From assembly GCF_014205135.1 (NCBI RefSeq), contig NZ_JACHMY010000001.1, positions 806,001 to 870,000 of the forward strand: a stretch of DNA of 64,000 nt, given 5' to 3'. The notes beneath the pieces are model-generated. The model was given only the letters and a program-made list of their open reading frames with translations, ran no database searches and had not been told where the DNA came from. Numbering within the stretch: the first letter of the stretch is position 1; every line of letters starts with the position of its first letter. This stretch comes from Kribbella italica (GTDB lineage: Bacteria; Actinomycetota; Actinomycetes; Propionibacteriales; Kribbellaceae). The translations under genes were made by a program, and so were the position numbers. Positions 27,510-37,717 of the stretch are shown in pieces.

Positions 27510-28586
27510 TTACTTGAGGCCGGCGGCCGTGCAGGCGGTCGCGAACGACGCGGTGCAGATGTCGGTCACCTTGTAGATGCCGTCCTTCACCACAGTGTCG
27601 TTGATGTTGGCCTTGGTGACGGCGATCGGGTCCAGGATCGTGGACTTCACGCCCTTGAAGTCACCGGTCGACTCGGCCTCGCCGCCACCGGCCAGGGCGA
27701 CGGCGGCCTTCGCGGCGGCCTCGGCCTGCGGCTTGACAGCCTTGTAGATGGTCATCGCCTGGTCGCCGGCGACGATCCGCTGGATCGCGGCGAGCTCGGA
27801 GTCCTGACCGGTGACCGGCGGGAGCGGGTTCACGCCGCCACCCTTGAGGGCCGCGATCGCACCGCCCGCGGTGCCGTCGTTGGCGGCGTACACGCCGACC
27901 AGGCCGTTCTTGATCGCGCTCAGCTGGCCTTCCATCCAGGCCTGGGCCTTGTCCGGGCTCCAGTCCGGGGTGTCGAACTCGGCGGCGATCTTGTAGCCGC
28001 TGGTGTCGAGCACGCTGTGCGCGCCCTTCTTGAAGTCGGCCGCGTTCGGGTCGGTCGGCGCGCCGTTGATCATGGCCAGGTTGCCGGTGGTCTTGCCGGC
28101 CGCCTTCAGGGTGTCGACCAGGGTCTGCGCCTGCAGCTTGCCGACGGTCTCGTTGTCGAACGAGACGTAGTAGTTGGCGCCCTCGATGAAGCGGTCGTAG
28201 GCGATGACGGGCACGTTCTGGCCCTTGGCGGAGGCGACGACCGCGGCGGCGGCCTTGCCGTCGACCGGGTCGAGCACGAGCACGTTGGCGCCCTGGGTCA
28301 GCGCGGCCTCGGCCTGGGTCTGCTGCTTGGCGGCGTCCTGGTCGGCGTTGCTGTAGATCAGCTCGCAGTCGGCGCAGGCGGCCTTGAGAGCCTCGGTGAA
28401 CAGCGGCCGGTCGAGGGCCTCGTACCGGGTGGTCTTGGACTCGGGGAGCAGCAGGGCGATCTTCTTGCCGCCCGAGCCGCCGGCCGAGTCGGAGCCTCCG
28501 TCGTCCGATCCACAGGCGACCAGGGACACAGCCAGGGCCGACACGGCGATACCGAGGCCGACGAGACGAGTTGGTGAAACGGACAT
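27510..28586 (-). CDS. Sugar-binding lipoprotein (XylF/RbsB type)
   Basis: This 358-residue periplasmic-binding protein fold has a lipoprotein signal (SALAVSLVACGSDDGG, lipidated Cys). Landmarks are LLLPESKTTRYEALDRP, the TQGANVLVLDPVDGKAA hinge, VIAYDRFIEGANYYVSFDN and VYAANDGTAGGAIAAL, all typical of xylose-binding proteins. ATG 28586 has AAGGAG upstream. It is first in the operon, downstream of clustered palindromes and the ROK gene. Confidence 0.92.
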   Translation of the reverse strand: MSVSPTRLVGLGIAVSALAVSLVACGSDDGGSDSAGGSGGKKIALLLPESKTTRYEALDRPLFTEALKAACADCELIYSNADQDAAKQQTQAEAALTQGANVLVLDPVDGKAAAAVVASAKGQNVPVIAYDRFIEGANYYVSFDNETVGKLQAQTLVDTLKAAGKTTGNLAMINGAPTDPNAADFKKGAHSVLDTSGYKIAAEFDTPDWSPDKAQAWMEGQLSAIKNGLVGVYAANDGTAGGAIAALKGGGVNPLPPVTGQDSELAAIQRIVAGDQAMTIYKAVKPQAEAAAKAAVALAGGGEAESTGDFKGVKSTILDPIAVTKANINDTVVKDGIYKVTDICTASFATACTAAGLK

Positions 28587-28629
28587 CTGGTGACTCCTTG
28601 ACGTGAGGGCCCGAGTAGGCCTAATCGAA

Positions 28630-28671
28630 GTCAAGCTCGCTCGAGGCTTGACGTCAAGCCTTGAATTCAAG
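28630..28671. promoter_or_regulatory. Clustered palindromes before the sugar operon, candidate ROK operators
   Basis: AGGCTTGACGTCAAGCCT (28644-28661) is a perfect 18-bp palindrome. CTTGAATTCAAG (28660-28671) is a perfect 12-bp palindrome overlapping its end. GTCAAGC (28630-28636) pairs with GCTTGAC (28646-28652) as a further inverted repeat. The half-site TCAAG/CTTGA therefore occurs repeatedly within 42 bases, 44 bases upstream of the binding-protein start, as expected for the operator of a dimeric sugar-responsive repressor. Confidence 0.7.
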
Positions 28672-28750
28672 AAATAGAAATATCGTTGTCACACAGATGC
28701 CTTGGAGCATGAGAGCGCTCACGGGCCGAGGCCTGGAACCTCCCGCCGCG

Positions 28751-29926
28751 TTACGCGCGGGCTACGCGGGTGTGGCTGAGGACGGAGGCCAGTTCGATGG
28801 CGCCGAGGACGTCGGCGGCGTCGCCGAGCTCGGCGGGGCGCAGGTCGACGGTGGCGGCGGCGCTGGGGATGGCGCAGCGGTCGAGGGCCTCGCGCATCGG
28901 GTTGAGGATGAGGTCGCCGGCCTCGGCCATCCTGCCGCCGACGACGATCACCTCGGGGTTGAACAGGTTGACCAGGCCGGCCACGGCGACGCCGACGCGG
29001 CGGCCGGCGTCCTCGACGACGCGGCGGCAGCCGAGGTCGCCGGCCAGGGCGCGGGTGATGACGTCGCGCAGGCGCAGCGGGCCGTGCGAGGCGGCGAGCG
29101 AGTTGAGCAGCGCGCGGGAGCCGACGAAGGTGTCCAGGCAGCCGCGGTTGCCGCAGCGGCAGATCGGGCCGTTCTCGTCGATGGTCAGGTGGCCGATCTC
29201 GCCCGCCGTACCGGCCGAGCCGCGGAACACCTCGCCGCCGAGCACGATGCCCGCGCCGACGCCGTACGAGAACTTGATGTAGCACCCGTGCCGTACGTCG
29301 CGCAGCGCGCCGGCCCGCAGCTCGCCGAGCGCGGCCAGGTTGGCGGTGTTGTCGAGCGCGACCGGGGCGCGCAGGTACCCGGCCATCGCCGCGGCGATGT
29401 TGACCCCGCGCCAGCCGGGCAGGACCGCGTCGGACCCGGCCTCGCCGCTGACCGAGTCGACCGGCGTCGGCAGGCCGAACCCGATCGCGCCGATGTCCTC
29501 GACGCCCTGGCCGACGGTCTCGGCGAGGTCGGCGAGCAGCCGGGCGGCGCGTTCCATCCCGTCGTCGGCGACGTGGTCGGCCTGCAGCGGCATCAGCTGC
29601 TCGGCGAGGATCTCGCGGCTCTCGGACGCGATCGCGACCCGGACGTCGCGCTCGCCGAACGCGACCCCGGCGAGCAGGCCGCCGCCGGAGGCGAGCGACA
29701 CCAGGACGGCGCGGCGGCCGTTGCGGATGCTGGGCGACACCCCGACCAGGCCGGCCTGGTCGAGCTCCTTGACCATGTTCGACACCGTGGCGGCGGACAG
29801 TCCGGAGGCGGCGGCGATCTCGACCTGGGTGAGCGGACCGTGCTGCCGGACAACCCCCAGAACACGCTCACGGTTGGCTTCGCGGAGCGAAGCCTGTGAG
29901 CCAGGTGCCGGGCGGGTTGCGTTCAT
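28751..29926 (-). CDS. ROK-family transcriptional regulator (XylR/NagC type)
   Basis: This 391-residue protein has an N-terminal winged helix (about 12-75, PLTQVEIAAASGLSAATVS) and a ROK sugar-kinase-like domain. The ROK signature includes GEIGHL and the zinc-binding CRCGNRGCLDT. The acidic residue of kinase active sites (LDNTANLAALGE: D-N replaced by the regulator-type NTAN) fits a sensor rather than a kinase. ATG 29926 starts it. It reads toward the sugar operon with 164 bases between, and probably represses it until the sugar binds. Confidence 0.9.
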   Translation of the reverse strand: MNATRPAPGSQASLREANRERVLGVVRQHGPLTQVEIAAASGLSAATVSNMVKELDQAGLVGVSPSIRNGRRAVLVSLASGGGLLAGVAFGERDVRVAIASESREILAEQLMPLQADHVADDGMERAARLLADLAETVGQGVEDIGAIGFGLPTPVDSVSGEAGSDAVLPGWRGVNIAAAMAGYLRAPVALDNTANLAALGELRAGALRDVRHGCYIKFSYGVGAGIVLGGEVFRGSAGTAGEIGHLTIDENGPICRCGNRGCLDTFVGSRALLNSLAASHGPLRLRDVITRALAGDLGCRRVVEDAGRRVGVAVAGLVNLFNPEVIVVGGRMAEAGDLILNPMREALDRCAIPSAAATVDLRPAELGDAADVLGAIELASVLSHTRVARA

Positions 29927-30018
29927 TACATAAAGATAACGGATCGGAGGGATTCCGTCGCCGGAATGCTGCCCCTCGGTCTGACCGTGATCGCCATGTG
30001 TCCTCGCCGTTACGCGTA

Positions 30019-30035
30019 GTCCTGACCGTCAGGAC
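30019..30035. promoter_or_regulatory. 17-bp palindrome upstream of the ROK gene
   Basis: GTCCTGAC-C-GTCAGGAC is a perfect inverted repeat with a single central base, about 93 bases upstream of the ROK start. It is an autoregulation candidate, although its half-site differs from TCAAG before the sugar operon. Confidence 0.4.
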
Positions 30036-30121
30036 GTCCGCCGCGACACTAATGCACCATCAGTCCCACCCGCGCCGGAACCCACGGAGGGCTGTCCAGG
30101 CACTACACGCGGTGGCGGTCG

Positions 30122-30135
30122 GACTCCGAAGAGTC
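30122..30135 (-). terminator. Small UUCG-loop hairpin after cobS
   Basis: On the minus strand GACTC-TTCG-GAGTC forms a 5-bp stem with a UUCG tetraloop, 5 bases past the cobS stop. The stem is short, so this is tentative. Confidence 0.4.
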
Positions 30136-30140
30136 AGGAG

Positions 30141-30923
30141 TCAGAGCGACAAAGCGAGGGCGAGGAGGCCGATCGGGACCGCGAGTTCGACGGTCGCGCC
30201 GAGGGTGTCACCGGTGATGCCGCCCAGAGCGGCGCGGGCTCGGCGGGTGGCGGCGAGGGCCAGGGCGACGCCGAGCAATACGGTCAGGATGGTGCCGACG
30301 AGGGCCGGTGCAGTGGTGGATGCAGTGAGCCAGGCGAGCGCGAGGAGCAGGGCCAAGGCCGCCGAGGTGACCAGTACGGCGGCGTACGGGCGGACCGTGG
30401 CGGCGACCATCGCGCCGAGGCCGTCGGGCCGTGCGGACGGTACGCCGACGCGGCAGGACCAGGGGAGCGTGAGCCGGCCGGCGACGGTCGCGACGAGAAC
30501 GGCCTGCCAGCCGAAGCCCGCCTGGATGCAGGTGGTGAGGGCGGCGACGTCGATCAGCAGGACGGCGGCGATCGCGACCACGCCGAACGGGCCGATGTCG
30601 CTCTGCTTCATGATGCGGAGCTTGGTCTCCCGGTCGCGGCGGCTGCCGAAGGCGTCGGCCGTGTCCGCGAGCCCGTCGAGGTGGAGTGCGCCGGAGAGCG
30701 CGCACAGGGCGACCACCCCCAGCACCGCCGCCAACAGGTCCGCGCCCGGCTGCAGGGCCTGGACGATCGCGACCACCGCGGCCGCCAGCCCACCGATCAC
30801 CACGCCGGCCACCGGCGCCAGCAGCATCGCTCCGCCGGCTGTCGCCCGATCCACCTGCCGAGGCGCTGGAGTAGGCAGGACCGTCAAAGTCCCGAACGCC
30901 AGCCGCAGCCCGTCGTACCTCAT
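30141..30923 (-). CDS. cobS: Adenosylcobinamide-GDP ribazoletransferase (cobalamin synthase)
   Basis: CobS joins adenosylcobinamide-GDP to alpha-ribazole, the last step of the nucleotide loop pathway, in the membrane. The 260-residue protein has multiple helices and the family motifs HLDGLADTADAFGS, KQSDIGPFGV and GGITGDTLGA. ATG 30923 lies 10 bases after cobU. It is the last gene of the riboswitch-led operon. Confidence 0.94.
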   Translation of the reverse strand: MRYDGLRLAFGTLTVLPTPAPRQVDRATAGGAMLLAPVAGVVIGGLAAAVVAIVQALQPGADLLAAVLGVVALCALSGALHLDGLADTADAFGSRRDRETKLRIMKQSDIGPFGVVAIAAVLLIDVAALTTCIQAGFGWQAVLVATVAGRLTLPWSCRVGVPSARPDGLGAMVAATVRPYAAVLVTSAALALLLALAWLTASTTAPALVGTILTVLLGVALALAATRRARAALGGITGDTLGATVELAVPIGLLALALSL

Positions 30924-30933
30924 GCTGTGCCTC

Positions 30934-31635
30934 TCACAGTGCGATCGTCCGTCCGGCCACGCACCACAGGACGGTGTCGGACTCCCGGGAGATCGTTGCG
31001 TTCAGCCGGCCCATCAAGTCGCGGAACAACCGCGTGCCCGCGTCGGCCGGTACCACGCCCGAGCCGACCTCATTGCTGACGGCAACTACCTGGCGAGCCG
31101 TGGCCGACCACGCGGCGGCGAGCTGCTCGATCCGCTGCTCGACCTGATCCACGTTCTCCGGACGCTCCCAGATGTCGCAGCTGTCCATCGTGCGGGCGAG
31201 CCACAACGTGAGGCAGTCGATCAGCAACGGCGGCCCGTCGGACGCCAGCAGGGGAACGAGATCGATCGTCTCCGCCAGCCCCCACGAGGCCGGCCGGCGC
31301 GCGCGGTGCTTGGCGATGCGGTCGGCCCACTCGGGATCCGCCGAGCCGTCGCCGCCGGTCGCGACGTACAAGGTGTCCGCGGCCGCCGCGAGCAGCCGCT
31401 CGGCCTCCGTCGACTTGCCGGAGCGGGCCCCGCCGAGGACGAGCGTCCGCCGTGCAGCCCCAGGTGCGGTCCACGAGAGCTGGTCGCCCGAGGGCGTCAG
31501 TACGTCGTACCGGATGCCGGTCGCGGTCCGGGTGCTCGTGACTTGGTAGCCCTCGGCCGGGGTGAAGCCGGCGGCGCCGAGGCGCAGGACGCCGTCGACG
31601 GTCGCGCCGTCGGGGCCGGTGACGAGCTCAGCCAT
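30934..31635 (-). CDS. cobU: Adenosylcobinamide kinase / phosphate guanylyltransferase with N-terminal extension
   Basis: CobU phosphorylates adenosylcobinamide and then attaches GMP. The P-loop GGARSGKS is at about residues 68-75, whereas in classical CobU it is within the first 15 residues; the family part (LIDCLTLWLARTM, SNEVGSGVVPADAGTRLFRD) then fits. The first about 60 residues form an unidentified segment with beta-strand character (GYQVTSTRTATGIRYDV). The start at ATG 31635 overlaps the upstream S-component gene by 8 bases, which supports a genuine long N-terminus. Confidence 0.9.
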   Translation of the reverse strand: MAELVTGPDGATVDGVLRLGAAGFTPAEGYQVTSTRTATGIRYDVLTPSGDQLSWTAPGAARRTLVLGGARSGKSTEAERLLAAAADTLYVATGGDGSADPEWADRIAKHRARRPASWGLAETIDLVPLLASDGPPLLIDCLTLWLARTMDSCDIWERPENVDQVEQRIEQLAAAWSATARQVVAVSNEVGSGVVPADAGTRLFRDLMGRLNATISRESDTVLWCVAGRTIAL

Positions 31636-32448
31636 CGGTGCGGTCGAAGCTGATGGGTACGTCGAACGCGGCCTTCCGCGCCGTCCGGCGGAAGGCCTTC
31701 AGCACCGGGCGTCCCAGGGCGAGGACCAGTACGGCGCACAGGATGCCGCGCGGAATGTCCCAGCCGAGCGACGTGGCGACGACGAACAGGAAGTAGCGGT
31801 GCAAGTTCTCGGCCAGGCCGTCGCCGGGGATGAACGAGAAGTCGCTGCCGAAGGTCGCGTACGGCCAGAACCAGAGGTTCATCACCACGCCGTACAGGAT
31901 GCCGGCGACGAGCGAGTACGCCGCCAGCAGGAGCAGCTCGAGCCGGCCACCGACCCGCGGCAGCAGGCCGGCCAGGCAGCCGACCCAGGCGCAGGCGAGC
32001 ATCTGGAACGGCATCCACGGCCCGACACCGCCGCTGATCAGTGCACCGGCCAGCAGCGACACAGCGCCCAGGACGAAGCCGAAGCCCGCGCCGAAGGCTC
32101 GGCCGGCCAGGATGAGCAGGAAGAAGCCTGGCTCCAGCCCTGCCGTGCCGGGCCCTAGCGCCCGCAGTGCGGCGCCGACTGCGGCCAGCATGCCGAGCAG
32201 GGAGATGACCTTCGCGTCGATGCCTGACTCGGCCAGCTCAGCCAGTACGACGGCCACCAGCAACGGCAGCAGCAGGACGAACAGCCAGGGCGCGTCAGTG
32301 GTGTGGCCGAGCGCGGAGGCGCCGCCCTGGTCGGTCTGCCAGATCAGCGGCCAGCCGAACGCCAGTAGGCCGACCGCTGACGCCAGCAGCAGCGTCGCCG
32401 TACTGCGGGGCTTCAGCCGCACCAGCCGCGAAGGCACCTGCAGCGTCG

Positions 32449-32452
<4 letters not shown>
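31628..32452 (-). CDS. ECF transporter S component, probably for cobalamin or cobinamide
   Basis: This 274-residue membrane protein has about seven helices; the S component is the substrate-binding subunit of an ECF importer. Landmarks are FLLILAGRAFGAGFGFVLGA and GGVGPWMPFQMLACAWVG. GTG 32452 overlaps the ATPase stop (GTGA). The riboswitch at the operon head and cobU/cobS downstream point to a corrinoid as substrate; this is inferred from context. Confidence 0.85.
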
Positions 32453-34082
<1,630 letters not shown>

Positions 34083-34086
<4 letters not shown>

Positions 34087-35180
34087 GCCGCCACCAGCTC
34101 ACGTCGTCGGGTCAGGGGAGGAGCTGCGACCGCGGGGGCCAGGCCGATCAGGATGCCGAGCACCGGCAGCAGCGGGACCGGCGGCACGACCAGCGGACCC
34201 GGCAGCACCAGCCCCTCGACACCACGAGCCGCTGCGATGATCAGCGCGGCCGCAGCGAGTGCACCGGAGGCGATGACGAGCCACTCCGGCAGGGCCCACG
34301 GGTCCGGCCGGTAGCGGGTGCGGGTGACCCGCTGCCGCCCGACAGCCATCGCACCGGTCGCCAGCAGTACGCCGAACGCCAGCGCCCCGCCTGCTGCCGG
34401 TGCGGCCATCGCATCGGTGAGCAGGGAGTAGACGCCGAGCATGATGCCGAGCAGACCGAGCAGGACCGAGGCACCGGTGATCTGGCGTTGGCGGCGCGGG
34501 ACGTGCGCCGTACGGCCGTAGCCCCGGGAGTCCATCGCCGCGGCCAGCTCGACCGAACGGTCCAGGGCGCCTTCCAGGACCGGCATGGCCGTCGTACGGA
34601 ACGAGCCGCGGGTGCGGCCGCGCAGGCGGCGGGCGCCGCGGATCCGGCGCGCGTCGGTGACCAGCTGCGGCGCGAAGGTGAGTGCGACCACGCAGGCGAC
34701 GCCCATCTCGTAGAGGGCCCCGGGCAACGACTTGAGCAGGCGGCGCGGGCTGGCCAGGGCGTTGGCCGCGCCGATGCAGCACAGCATGACGGCGAGCTGG
34801 CCGCCGTCGTACAGGGCGGTGACCAGGGCCTCGGCGGTCACCTCGCCGCCGAGTTTCACGCCGCTGGCCCAGTCCGGCAGGGGGACCTGCGGCAGGGTGA
34901 ACAGCAGGGTGTTGCCCTGGGAGCGGGTCGACAGGAGCGCCTGCAGTACGACGCGGAGGCCGATCACCACCAGGCCGAGCTTGAGGAAGGCCAGGTAGCT
35001 GTTGGCCCAGGGGGCGTCGCTGCGGCGCGCGGCCACGACGAAGCCCGCCACCGCTAGGATCAGGATGAGCAGGACCGGATTGCGGGTCCTGCTGGCGGCT
35101 ACGGCCAAGCCCAGGGCCCACAACCACCACGCCCCCGGGTGCAGAGCCCGGGGGAGAGTCAGGTGGTGGACCGCGCGCAC
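34083..35180 (-). CDS. ECF transporter transmembrane component EcfT
   Basis: This 365-residue membrane scaffold has helices at both ends and the coupling helices in the middle: family motif AMDSRGYG and an upstream RIRGARRLRGRTRGS region that contacts the ATPases. I prefer GTG 35180, five bases after the SCO2322-family stop; the ATG-equivalent at 35222 would overlap that gene by 38 bases. Coupled to the fused ATPase. Confidence 0.88.
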
Positions 35181-35184
35181 CTGA

Positions 35185-36063
35185 TCAGCTCTGCGCGCGT
35201 CGGCGAGCCAGCACGAAGCCACCGCCGGCCAGCAGCAGTACGACGACCGCGGCGACGATGATGCCGGTCACCGGAGCGCCGCCCTCGTCCTCGTCAGCGG
35301 TCGGCGGCTGGGCGGCGTTGGTCGGGTTCGGCGCGGGGGTCGGGGACGCGGCCGAGCCGACGGCCGGACCGATCTCCAGCGTGACCGGCGCGTCGGTCGC
35401 GGGGACCTTGATGTTCTTCACCGCGGTGCCGCAGCCGGTCGCCGGGTAGCCCTCGATGCCGCAGGTCAGGCCCTTCTCGATCCGCACCGGACCGGTCGCG
35501 GCCAGCACCTTGGCGCCGGTCGCCTTCGCGTCGGTCACCACACAGGTGCCGGTCGCCGGCGGCGGGGCGACGCCGCTCTCGGAGTCGACGGGCGTGCCGG
35601 GGTCGACGATCAGGGCGACGCGCTTCTTGCCGGTCTCGGCGGGGGTCGCGCCGCAGATCGCCTCGAAGTCACCGGTCGCGCGGGGGACGCGGGGGGTGTT
35701 GCCGCCGAGGGCGTACCGCCAGCCCTCGACGGCGCCGTCGGCCGGGACGACCTGGTCGGAGCCCTTCTGCGCGAACGCCCATTTGCCGTTGGTCCACTGG
35801 TAGTAGCCCCAGAACCGGAAGCCGTCCTCGGTGGTCGAGCTGACGCCTGCGGGGGCTGTGCGGCCGGCCTGGGCGGTGGTGCCGACGTGAGCCGCGCCGC
35901 TGGTCTGGCTGGTGGCGCCGGTCTGCGTAGTGGTGCCGACTTGGGCTGTGCCGCCGGTCTGCGTGGTGCCGCCGGCCTGGGCAGCGCTGACGGTGACGGT
36001 CCCCGCCAGCAGGAAACCCGCCAGCAGGCTGAGGACCAGGCGCGGGGTCCGGTGTGCAGTCAT
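35185..36063 (-). CDS. SCO2322-family secreted, membrane-anchored protein
   Basis: This 292-residue protein has a signal peptide (about 1-29), a Gly/Thr/Gln repeat stretch (about 30-72, units like TGGTAQVG), a globular domain starting DGFRFWGYYQW with paired cysteines, a Pro/Thr-rich tether and a C-terminal helix (TGIIVAAVVVLLLAGGGFVL) ending in RRRAQS. Members are found with actinobacterial ECF-B12 loci; a role as an extracellular corrinoid-capture accessory is my inference. It is the first gene after the riboswitch. Confidence 0.82.
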   Translation of the reverse strand: MTAHRTPRLVLSLLAGFLLAGTVTVSAAQAGGTTQTGGTAQVGTTTQTGATSQTSGAAHVGTTAQAGRTAPAGVSSTTEDGFRFWGYYQWTNGKWAFAQKGSDQVVPADGAVEGWRYALGGNTPRVPRATGDFEAICGATPAETGKKRVALIVDPGTPVDSESGVAPPPATGTCVVTDAKATGAKVLAATGPVRIEKGLTCGIEGYPATGCGTAVKNIKVPATDAPVTLEIGPAVGSAASPTPAPNPTNAAQPPTADEDEGGAPVTGIIVAAVVVLLLAGGGFVLARRRAQS

Positions 36064-36154
36064 CTCGTGTGTCCTCGCTCGGGCCGGGCCTGCGAGAGGA
36101 GAGGTGCACCGCCGGGAACACGGGGCCGGCTCCTCCCGCGGTCCTCGGCGGGTC

Positions 36155-36290
36155 GGTGAGCCTGCTGCCTGGACGCAGTGTTCCGGCTCACCGCCGCCCG
36201 GTGGAGTCCGGGTGCGGCCTACGGTTGCGGGTCAGCGCCGGCTTCGGACCGGCTTCCCTGCGGCACAGCAGTAGTTCGGCCGCAGCTTAC
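36155..36290 (-). ncRNA. Cobalamin riboswitch
   Basis: On the minus strand 36258-36221 reads GGGAAGCCGGTCCGAAGCCG then GCGCTGACCCGCAACCGT, which matches the conserved cobalamin aptamer core (GGGAA..GGT..AA..CC..CTGACCCGCAACCGT type). Downstream, GGTGAGCC and GGCTCACC (about 36205-36155) form a stem with GGAACACTGC in between, near where the family has its later paired elements. It lies about 90 bases upstream of the SCO2322-family start. Boundaries are approximate. B12 binding should lower expression of the operon. Confidence 0.88.
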
Positions 36291-36353
36291 CGCCGCCGCG
36301 CCCAGGCGCGCGTGAGCCCGTACGCCGAACGTGCGCCACCCCACACGCGCCGA

Positions 36354-36400
36354 GCGCCCGTACAGCGAGGCGGTGGACCACCACCTCGCCGTACGGGCTC
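36354..36400 (-). terminator. Terminator after the aldo/keto reductase operon
   Basis: Arms of 21 bases (36356-36376 and 36378-36398) pair with only two mismatches, both G-U compatible in one transcript: GCCCGTAC..GCGAGG..GGTGG against CCACC..CCTCGC..GTACGGGC. It lies 11 bases past the small gene at 36411 and separates it from the riboswitch operon. Confidence 0.8.
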
Positions 36401-36410
36401 CTGCTCGGTG

Positions 36411-36620
36411 CTACTCCTGTGCGGCCAGGCTCATCGGGCCGTAGACCTCGCGGTCGTCCTCGAGCAGGTAGACCTGGGCCACGCCCTGGTCGGCCAGTTC
36501 GCGCCAGATCTCGCCGAGCCAGCTCTCCGCGTCGCCCTGGGCGGAGAAGTCCGTGGCTCCCAGGTCGCCTGGGTCGGCCGGCTCACCGGCGGCGGTCTCG
36601 AACCGCCACGTCCAGCTCAC
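36411..36620 (-). CDS. Small conserved protein coupled to the aldo/keto reductase, 69 aa
   Basis: GTG 36620 overlaps the reductase stop (GTGA). The acidic protein reads VSWTWRFETAAGEP..FSAQGDAESWLGEIWRELADQG..LLEDDREVYGPMSLAAQE, with a Trp-rich start and conserved-looking GPMSL end. I recall similar small proteins in streptomycetes, but no function is known to me. Tight coupling suggests shared expression with the reductase. Confidence 0.75.
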   Translation of the reverse strand: MSWTWRFETAAGEPADPGDLGATDFSAQGDAESWLGEIWRELADQGVAQVYLLEDDREVYGPMSLAAQE

Positions 36621-37630
36621 GAGCCCGGCCGGGTCTGCGGCGCGTCCTGCGCGGTCTTGGCCGGGTCGCTCTCGATCGCGGAGCCGAGCACCTCGTCGAT
36701 CCGCTTCAGCAGCGCGTCCTCGAGCTTCACGCCGGACGCCTTGACGTTCTCGATGACCTGCTCGGGGCGGGACGCGCCGATGATCGCCGAGGAGACGTTC
36801 TGGTTCTGCAGGACCCAGACGACGGCCAGCTGGGACAGGCTCAGCCCGACCTCGTCGGCGATCGGCTGCAGCTCCTGGACGCGGTTGAGCACGTCGTCCT
36901 TGAGCCAGCGGCCGATCATGTTCGCGCCGCCCTTGGCATCGGTCGCGCGCGAACCCTCCGGCGGCTGCTGGCCCGCCTTGTACTTGCCGGTCAGCACACC
37001 CTGCGCGATCGGGGAGAACACGACCTGGCCGATGCCGAGCTCCTCCGAGGCCGGGACGACCTCGGCCTCGATGACGCGCCAGAGCATGTTGTACCGCGGC
37101 TGGTTGGAGATCAGCGGGACGCGCAGCTCGCGGGCCAGCCGGTGGCCCTCGCGGAGCTGGTCGGCGGTCCACTCCGACGTACCGATGTAGAGCGCCTTGC
37201 CCTGGCGGACGACGTCGGCGAAGGCCTCCATCGTCTCCTCGAGCGGCGTCTCGGTGTCGAACCGGTGCGCCTGGTAGACGTCGACGTAGTCGGTCTTGAG
37301 CCGCTTGAGCGACGCGTTGACCGACTCGTGGATGTGCTTGCGGGACAGGCCGACGTCGTTCGGTCCGCCCGGGCCGGTCGGCCAGTACACCTTGGTGAGG
37401 ATCTCCAGCGACTCCCGCCGCTGCCCCTCCAGCGCCTCGCCGAGCACGGTCTCCGCCGCGGTGTTCGCGTAGGTGTCCGCGGTGTCGAACGTGGTGATCC
37501 CGGCCTCGAGCGCCGCCTTCACACAGGCCTTGGCCTGCTCGTTCTCCACCTGCGACCCGTGGGTCAGCCAGTTCCCGTAGGAGATCTCGCTGACCTTCAG
37601 TCCACTGTTTCCGAGATACCGAAAGTCCAT
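36617..37630 (-). CDS. Aldo/keto reductase (KCNAB/YghZ-like)
   Basis: This 337-residue NADPH-dependent TIM-barrel reductase has the catalytic tetrad stretches TFDTADTYANTAAE (Asp, Tyr), ILTKVYW (Lys) and YQAHRFD (His). The C-terminal IIGASRPEQVIENVKA binds the cofactor phosphate. The physiological carbonyl substrate is unknown. It lies 87 bases downstream of the glycosidase on the same strand. Confidence 0.92.
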   Translation of the reverse strand: MDFRYLGNSGLKVSEISYGNWLTHGSQVENEQAKACVKAALEAGITTFDTADTYANTAAETVLGEALEGQRRESLEILTKVYWPTGPGGPNDVGLSRKHIHESVNASLKRLKTDYVDVYQAHRFDTETPLEETMEAFADVVRQGKALYIGTSEWTADQLREGHRLARELRVPLISNQPRYNMLWRVIEAEVVPASEELGIGQVVFSPIAQGVLTGKYKAGQQPPEGSRATDAKGGANMIGRWLKDDVLNRVQELQPIADEVGLSLSQLAVVWVLQNQNVSSAIIGASRPEQVIENVKASGVKLEDALLKRIDEVLGSAIESDPAKTAQDAPQTRPGS

Positions 37631-37717
37631 ACCTCAGACCCTACTTCCACCCACGGACAACCGCCCGCCGACGCTCTACCTACGGACGTCCGCCGGCCAG
37701 GGGGTGGTGGCAGTCGG

